Part shown: in pieces, positions 56,623 to 64,000 of the stretch | Position numbering within the stretch: the first letter of the stretch is position 1 | How the letters are laid out: every line of letters starts with the position of its first letter | DNA from: Capitulum mitella | Lineage: Eukaryota; Arthropoda; Thecostraca; Pollicipedomorpha; Pollicipedidae | Assembly (NCBI GenBank): GCA_030062745.1 | Contig: CP099844.1 | Span: 8,827,551 to 8,891,550, forward strand | Length of the DNA: 64,000 bases | Reading direction: 5' to 3' | Translations under genes and position numbers: made by a program | Notes under the pieces: generated by a model | What the model was told of the DNA's origin: nothing | Databases searched by the model: none | What the model saw: the letters and a program-made list of their open reading frames with translations, nothing else

Positions 56623-57140
56623 CACCGGACATACTGTGGTATCCACTTATGTGGCTTGTCGGACATAACATCACGTTCACGTATGCTCCTCACCGGAATT
56701 ATCGTTACGTCCACACAGGCCCCGCACCGGATATACTGTAACATTCACATATGGTCCTCACCGAACATAATATGACGTTCGCACATGTTTCTCACCGGAC
56801 ATATTTTAGCGACCACATGTGTGCCTCACATGTGACACATACTGCGTCTCCAACATACGTGTCATACCGGACATATTGCAAAGTCCACATATGTGTCTAA
56901 CCGGACATATTGTGATGTACACATGTGGTCCTAATTGGACATACTATAACGTCCAAATGTGTACTTTACTGCACATATGTAACGTCTTCATATGTACTAT
57001 ACCGGACATACTCTGTAATCTGTATATGCACCTCACTGGACATACCGCAATGAACACCTGCGAAGACACTGGCATGACGTGGAATCTGCATTGGAACACC
57101 TATGAACATATCTCACGTTCCACATATGGATCTTATTAGA
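56623..57140. repeat. 34-bp tandem repeat, about 14-15 diverged copies
   Basis: The unit is CACCGGACATA(C/T)TGTAACGT then (T/C)CACATATGTGTCCT. Copies differ at many sites, but the CCGGACATA and CACATATG words keep about a 34-bp rhythm. Confidence 0.8.
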
Positions 57141-59674
57141 CCTGCCATCATGTCCACTGTTGAACAAACCTGTTGAACAAACGACAACGTTCGCAGGTCA
57201 ACCCCGCACGGAGTACTGTATGTCTGCATGAAAGCCTCACAATTTCTACTTTAGATCTCACTGAACTTGCCGAAACATCCGCCATGAACGTCATTGAAAA
57301 CATAAGTTCAATGATGTTCACAGCAAATGCAAGCGACGCGATATGTTCATGGACATATCCGGACATATCCTGGACTTACAGGAATGTCATCATAAATGCG
57401 CTCATCACCACAGCCATGATAAGCCTTTGGTAAATGACAAAGCGTCGTTATTACACGCATTCATTAGCATGAGTACTGTTCATTACTTTATGGAGTACAA
57501 ACGGTAGGAGCGCATTTTAATCAGCCTAGTTTCGCTGTCATCGCCGGAAAAGAGCGTATATGTAATGTTTATATAGGGTGTGTATGCAAAACAGTGGATA
57601 TAAAAAGCAATACGGGAAGCATTACGCGGTGAACATGGAAAGTAGTAGCCAACACGACCGTCGAACCTGGCCATATATTTTGCTCCTCCAAGGCAGATGG
57701 CCTGAAGCGACTACGACGTCAGCAGAACCGACTTCCGTCGGCAGCATTACACCAAACTAAGGCCATCGGCATTTCTTGTACGACTTGGTATGATAAGGAT
57801 AACGGAGTATCGTTTCTCACCCCGCCATGTTTTACCAGCGTGCTCTACTCGTTCCATGTTCATCAGCGCACCACGAAGCCGCCAACTGTCTCCTCCCATC
57901 GCATGCTGCCCTGAATGATACGCCACAGTACCGCCTCAAGATAGCCTGACATGGACACACCGCACACGACATCACACAGGGGACCACTCAGTACGCAGCA
58001 TTGCTCCCCGTCTTACGTCTCTGTACCCGGCACATTCCGACCGAGAATCTTTTGAGCGGTCACCATTACTGTCCACTGCTCTGGACTGCCTATTGGTGTT
58101 TTATGCGGAACAATTAAGCATCGAGCATTGACGTCAGACATAGCGGTGCGGCCAGGTTCAGTATGTGTGTCTGGAGAGTACTTGCCAGCTCGTCCGGTGC
58201 TGGTAATGTGGTCAGGTCTGCAAGTGAAGCTGCAGCGGCATGGATGAAACGAAAAACATAAATACATTGATGTGAACATAACTTAGCTCAGCAATTAGAG
58301 CGGCAGTTTTTAGACCGGATGAACTGCACAGCTGAAAAGTGTCTTGAATATTGATGAACGAATCTCTCACGTCGTGCGGAAAATCACGGCTATCCAAGTC
58401 ACTCGACTGCGCTATGACATGCCAGGATCCAGCGACACAAAACTTCACTGCGGTGAAAACTTTTTGCAAACCAAGTAATGGTAATGTAGCGCACCGCCTC
58501 CGGAAATTCTAAAAAATGTTCATCAGGGGCTTCGGTAATCCAAACGTCGGTGTCACTACTGCGATTTCAGTATGCATTGGTTTATGCGCCAAAAGAAATG
58601 TTGGTTCAACTAGCCCAGTAGCTAGAAAACGCTGGCAAGATTGGTGCAAGACACCTGCAAAAATGATTTACACATAAGACACAAAAACGACTGTTGAACC
58701 GGATTGTAAATGACTCGAAAAAGTATGTCCAAAAGTACTTTAATATATCTGAAACATCGTTGTAACCATCTCATGTGTCACAGACATTTCAATGCAATGC
58801 TACCGTGTTGTAACACAGGAAATCCCAGTGTTTCTGGCTCTAATAAAGAGAGCACGGCAATCTTGAGGTCGAAATCTAACGGAGATCAGCTGACGTTCCA
58901 ATTCCATCAGCGCTTCAGCTTCTGGTCAGACACCCTAACATTCCTCCGCCTTTACCTTCTCTAACCCGCCCATCTCCGCTAATGGTGCACTCCGATGATT
59001 GGCAGGGTGGCAATTAACCAATCAGGGCTCGCGCGTGCCCCTCGCCTCGGAGGAGGCCCAAAAAAAGATGGCCTCATTGTGCCGGCATCGGTCGGTATTT
59101 TTATATTCGGGTCACCATCACACTAACTGGCCTGGAGAAACGTCGCGGCTGATAGTCTTCGTGAGAAGGGTGAACAGCCACTCATGGGCTTTGGTCCAAC
59201 AAAGTCATCAAACGCTTAACGCCCGGTCGTCGCAGGTCCCGATTCCGAAACAGGCCGGATCCTGAGTTAAAATGGGTATGTCTTGGGACGGACCGGCACA
59301 AGCTCCAAAAAAAACATCCGTGGAAGTCTCATATTTTGTCTGATGGTATCTACGGCCCGTCGCTTTGTCAGTGCCACTGTCTGTTTGTCTGAATGTGCAA
59401 CCGGTAGTTTGTCTATCTTTAATTGTAATCCCCTTCCCTTCTTTCTTCCATCCCACTTATTAGGACGCCATTCCCCCTTATATTTCCTCTTGCAACTGAG
59501 CCATTCATCTTGCTTCTTCCTCTTCTATTGCCGTTGTTACCTAATCTTTGGTTCGCAACTGTCAGTGTCCTGATTGCTAGCTCGCATTACATGTGCATTG
59601 CCCTCTATCTCTTCTATGTTGCCTTCTGTCTTATGTATCCTGTTTTGTCTATTGTTTGCATTACTGTCCTTTCT

Positions 59675-60108
59675 GTCCCCGGTCCCCGGTGTCGGACTCC
59701 CTGTCCCCGGTCCCCAGTATCGGACTCTCTGTCCCCGGTATCCAGTATCTGACTCCCTGTTCCCGGTCCCCAGTATCGGACTCCCCATCCCCGGCATCCG
59801 GTGTAGGACTCTCTGTCCCCGGTATCCAGTATCGGCCTCCCTGTCCCCGGTATCCAGTATCGCACTCCCTGTCCCCGGTATCCAGTATCACACTCTCTGT
59901 TCTCGGTATCCAGTATCGGACTCCCTGTCCCCGATATCCAGTATCGGACTCTCTGTCCCCGGATCCAGAATCGGACTCCCTGTCCCCGGTATCCAGTATC
60001 GGACTCCCTGTCCCCGGTCCCCAGTATCGGCCTCCCTGTCCCCGGTATCCAGTATCGCACTCTCTGTTCCCGGTATCCAGTATCGGACTCCCTGTCCCCG
60101 GTATCCGG
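59675..60108. repeat. 28-bp tandem repeat, about 15 copies
   Basis: The unit is GTATCGGACTCCCTGTCCCC then GGTATCCA, with CCCCAGT and TCTCTGT variants. The 28-base step rotates the frame, which explains long open frames on both strands. Confidence 0.92.
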
Positions 60109-63100
60109 CGCCGGGACCGCGCTGGCCCGGTTCGCCCCAGATCAGCGCCGGCCGGGTCGCGCTGTTCCTCGGCGGCCCGTTACTCGCCGAAGGCTGGCCA
60201 CGCCGCTGCCTGCGCGCCGGCGCCGCGCGCCGCCCGCCGCGCCGGCGCCCAGTTTCACGGGCAATGCGGTGTTTTATGACGGCGCGCGGCGCGTCGCCGC
60301 CGGCGCGGAATGCGCGCGCGCCGTCCGTCCGGCTCGATGACACCAATCGACGGAAGGAGGAAGCGGGGTCGTCATCCACGTCTGGAATGTCTCCGGCTGT
60401 CGGCGTTCGGTTTACCGCGACTCACTTCGAGAGTCGCTTCACGGCTGTGGTTGAACTGTCGGGCTCATGAAGTTTATCTCGCGTTGAGTGTTTTTAGGAA
60501 GGCGTGGCAGTGTTTTTAACTAGGGACCATCAGCTTTCAGTGCTGAGATAGATATCAACTGCACGTGATCTTTATCGCTTGAATGCAGGTTCAACGAGGC
60601 GGTTGGGCCACGCTACTAGCATCCTTATCAGGCCCGCTCACAACGCCTCGCTTGATGCAGAATTTATCGGCGCGGGACGTGCACCTAGGCCACGTGCAGG
60701 GCCTCTCAGAGGTGAGATCACTGGTGGCGCTGCAATGCGGGCACTAGTGCGGCGCCGGTTCCGCCTCACCGAACCCCGGCAGCCTTGACATTCATCTCCG
60801 CCGTAAATGGGGCGCCGTGTCAGCAGCGGAGTCCGCTCAGATACGGGTCACCCAGTCATGGCGGCAGATCCTCCTGCCGCGACGGTGCAGGCTCTGATCG
60901 GCGTCATCGTGCTCACTCTGTCGCTCACTGCTCAGCGACAGATTTTCTCTCAGCATTCTCTCAGCATATGAATTATCCTCGTCACGTACAGCAACAGATG
61001 CCTCATGTTCTGACCATGTAACCGTTGCAGATGCATTTTGTAAAGACAAACATTTCAACGTGTTTGCCTCTGCCGGTAGTCATAAATCAACCATCTACCA
61101 CTTTTCATCATTTCCAAGGCTTATTGTATAATTTATAACCTCAACGCAGGGTGCAAACAACCGAGATTTCAGTGTCAGATGATGTTCGTTTTTTTTTTTA
61201 GAATAACTAATAGCAACCTAAAACGGCCTATGGCAAGCTTAGATCAATTAGGATATTACCTGACAAGATCATCTGACATACTCCTTAGGAAAAATTTCGA
61301 AAAATATTCAGAAAAGTATTATTTTTGCTCCAGTAAGACATATGATGCGTCTTGAATTGGTGGCAGATAAGAGATATAGAGGCATCATCAGTGGTTTTAA
61401 TTACCAAAATCAGCGCGCAGCAGAATCACATGTGATCTACAATAATTTGACATGAGACTGGCCTTGACCTTTCTTAACGTCCTTTGATGGGTCTACTTGG
61501 AGAACTTCGAACAGTTTTTAATTTGCCAGAAAATGGGAGGCAAGAGAACAAACTGCATGTAGAGTAATGTTGTTGCGTGGCAATCGAACCTGAAATCTTG
61601 GGGCCAGTTTTTGGTATATCTTGTGTCAACAGTTATGTCATCAGACAAAGGTGACAGGAGTTGGCCTTGTTTTCCTTTCGTTCTTTATGGTATGAAAAAC
61701 ACGGAGGATAGAGAATATTAATAAAGCGTGAGTCAAGACAGCACTTGACGGATATGATAAGTTCGAGTTGCACTTCGCAGTTTTTCTCATCCTCGGAGCT
61801 AAGCTCAGTATCTACCAAAAAGACGTTGCAGTTTATTGGCTGATAAAATGGTACAATGAAGAAAAAGGCCTCATCGAAATGGAGTAACCATTGACACTTA
61901 TCTATTGTCAGGCATTACGGTGTCGTACACTCTGACGTAAGACGTCCCCATCACCCCTGATCTGACCCCGCGCGTACATCCACGGTGTCTCAGCGTCTGC
62001 CACAATCGGCGGATTGACCGGCGTGACCCGGCCTCTGGCCCGGCCGGCGCGGGCCTCGCCCGGCGCGGGCGGCTCGGCGGCCGCAGCCGGAAGCGGCTCC
62101 TCTCTCCGCCGACCCGGCCGACCGCCGGTGTCGACGGGGCGTCCCCCAGCTGCCCCGGCAGCCGCCGAGCTGTCCGCAGCCGGCGCCGCCGCCGCCGCCC
62201 GCCGCGAGAGAGCGACGCCGGCCGCGGAGAAAGGCGACGCTTTTGCCGGCCGGACTTTCGCGCGTGCGCGCCGCGGCCACCCGGCGGCTACGTGACGACG
62301 AAGGTGAAAGGATTGCCGCCGCCGGCTGCAGTTGATCGGAGACCAGGTCAACTCTGTTTGCTCGACGCATCACGCGCGACAGCGGCGACCGCACCAAAGC
62401 GTGAACTCGGCGCGAGGCCCTAGAAAGCGCAGCGGCCCCTCCGCAGAGGCCGCCAGCGCTTGTCTTTTTCAGCCGGCGATCTAGGAATAAGAACAAATTA
62501 AAAATGGATGGATGGGGAAATGGAATCCTGACAGAACCGGTGGACGAATAGAATGGCCGAATAAAACGCTGGCCCCAGGACTTCGAGGCGGACGAGCGGA
62601 CGGCCGAAACGTAACAAAAAGATGGCATAACGGAGCCTGTCAAAACGGACCGAGCTGCCCCAGTGTCCGCTTGCGGACGTGACCTCATCGGAGGTCTTCC
62701 GAGGCGGTGTTCACGAGGTTTGATGCCGGATGTCTCCCAGAAATGAAGCTGTTAAACTTAGTATCATCCTAAGGCCTATGTGGTCATCCCATGGTGCCAT
62801 CCTGAGGAGGCCATAAGCAACGGGGTGGCTATAACACCAGCCAGTTCCCAATGTTCAGATTGTTACAAAGTCGGTGCAGACCGTTGCTTCCTGTTCCATC
62901 CGCACCAGGCACAATTACCTCTCCGCAGCCGCTACGGCTACATAGAACGAGTCACCCGTTTAGTCGTTCAGGCACCCGGGAACACTCGAGGGTATTGGGC
63001 GCCTGAACCCGGCACGTGACGCGACAAGTCACTGATTCGGAGTCCGTGACGGGAGTCCCCCGCCGTCTGATGAGGTCCGGGCGGGACAGCTGCCAGCTGG

Positions 63101-64000
63101 GCTGGTGGTGAGCCCGGTTAGTGCTGCTGGCACCCGCCCCACGACCCCGGCTTCCCGGCTGTCTGACAGCATGGGGCACCTGTAGGGCGATCAGACCGGA
63201 CCGACCGAGTCACTGTGGTCCAGAGGACCGTCGATCGGACAGCGCAGACCAGGCCACAGGAGGACCGGAACAGCTGAGGAGGTCAAATCCGGGCCCACTG
63301 TGGAGCCTGTCCAGAGAATCGCCAGTTTGTCTCAGAAAAGGTTGGATCAGCTCCTCCTCAAAGCACTGCTGTCCCCGAGCCTACAGCGGATCGGAGGCAT
63401 ATCATCTGACCGGCTCAGGTCAAGAGGAAGCGGGGAAGTAAAGGCGATTTAATGGCGTCAGCAGCCGCTGGTAGGCCCAATGTGCTCAGGCTGTGTGGCG
63501 AATTACTAAGGCCGCGTTCCCGGCCAGCACAGAGGAGCGCACAACAGGACATTCACACAGTGAATATTCACTAACGACGCATACACTCAACCCGAATTCC
63601 AACGCGGCGCATTGCGTCGACGCGGAATAAAGACGTTTCTCGCCATTTTATTGTTCTTTCATGGAAATCGGCGGCGGCGGTGTGCGCGCCAGATTTGTCT
63701 TTCTGGCGGGCCTCCGTCAGCAGCTCTAATTGTGCGGCCATTCATGCGCCCGGCCGGCGGAGCGCGCCGCCACTCGGCGCGTCCATGAATATTTCAGTCA
63801 CGGCGTCTCGCTCGACCCACATAGCGTATCCGCGGCCCTGGCGACCTCCGCGGGACGCTACACACAGGAGACGCCCGGCCGGACGGCGGCCGGCCCTCCC
63901 GAATGAGGGCGTGTCCTCACCTCCCAAACGGGGCAGCGGGACAAAGTCGTAAAGCCACCGTCCTCCCGGGCGACTCGTAAAACCACTGTCCGCCGGCCGG

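Larger units (their letters stand above)
51594..64000. other. Region beyond ZP gene 2, no firm gene
   Basis: Upstream (5') of ZP gene 2. It may include a noncoding first exon and promoter, perhaps in the GC-rich islands at 53.6-54.0 kb. It also holds the candidate exon at 54.35 kb, the 198-codon frame at 55.7 kb, the 34- and 28-bp arrays, and GC-rich islands at 60.1-60.45, 61.95-62.45 and 63.0-64.0 kb. None of the GC-rich frames has domain support. Confidence 0.5.

Noticed and set aside
58275..58330. tRNA-like TAGCTCAGCAATTAGAGCGG
   Set aside because: Only the A-box half is present. No B box follows at the right distance and no SINE tail was seen.
59574..60470. 298- and 228-codon plus frames and opposite frames
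   Set aside because: The 28-bp array rotates frames. The peptide is a repeat of PVSDSLSPVPSI-type words in all of them.

Overview
This is eukaryotic genomic DNA, almost certainly from an arthropod. Coding sequence is sparse and split by GT-AG introns. The two best gene families are arthropod types: dusky/miniature-type zona pellucida (ZP) cuticle proteins, and a WAP gene that carries a pacifastin protease-inhibitor module. Very GC-rich islands full of GCCGGC-like sequence alternate with AT-richer DNA, minisatellite arrays are unusually dense, and there are tRNA-derived SINEs and a decayed non-LTR retrotransposon. A crustacean such as a barnacle would fit, but the sequence does not prove it.

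Layout. (1) About 1.27-3.73 kb, plus strand: a secreted cysteine-rich gene, five exons in phase, WAP - pacifastin - WAP - Cys-rich module - acidic tail; its signal-peptide exon is not seen. (2) About 6.39-13.06 kb, minus strand: a dusky/miniature-like ZP protein whose ZP domain is split over five exons (572 residues, N-terminus missing). (3) 13-32 kb: no firm gene; minisatellites, a retrotransposon remnant (23.4-24.3 kb) and SINEs. (4) 32.6-34.35 kb, plus strand: two phase-compatible exons that may belong to an Ig/FN3/DB-module gene, and a C-terminal hydrophobic-tail exon. (5) 37.28-51.58 kb, minus strand: a second, complete dusky/miniature-like ZP gene. One 2.6-kb exon carries the Gly/His- and EYGSP-repeat region, the intact ZP domain, a furin site and the transmembrane segment; the signal peptide lies in a small exon 11.6 kb upstream. 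(6) 45-64 kb: minisatellites (41, 31, 23, 34 and 28 bp units), orphan candidate exons at 45.3, 50.4 and 54.4 kb, an unexplained 198-codon ORF at 55.7-56.3 kb, and GC-rich islands.

How it fits together. The two ZP genes are paralogous neighbours on the same strand, recalling the adjacent miniature and dusky genes of Drosophila. Both are predicted type I membrane proteins with a ZP polymer domain, a dibasic/furin site, a conserved ectodomain stub and one transmembrane helix, as expected for apical extracellular matrix under the cuticle. The WAP/pacifastin gene is a secreted, disulfide-rich, probably inhibitor-like protein. Most long open frames elsewhere are by-products of minisatellites or GC-rich DNA.
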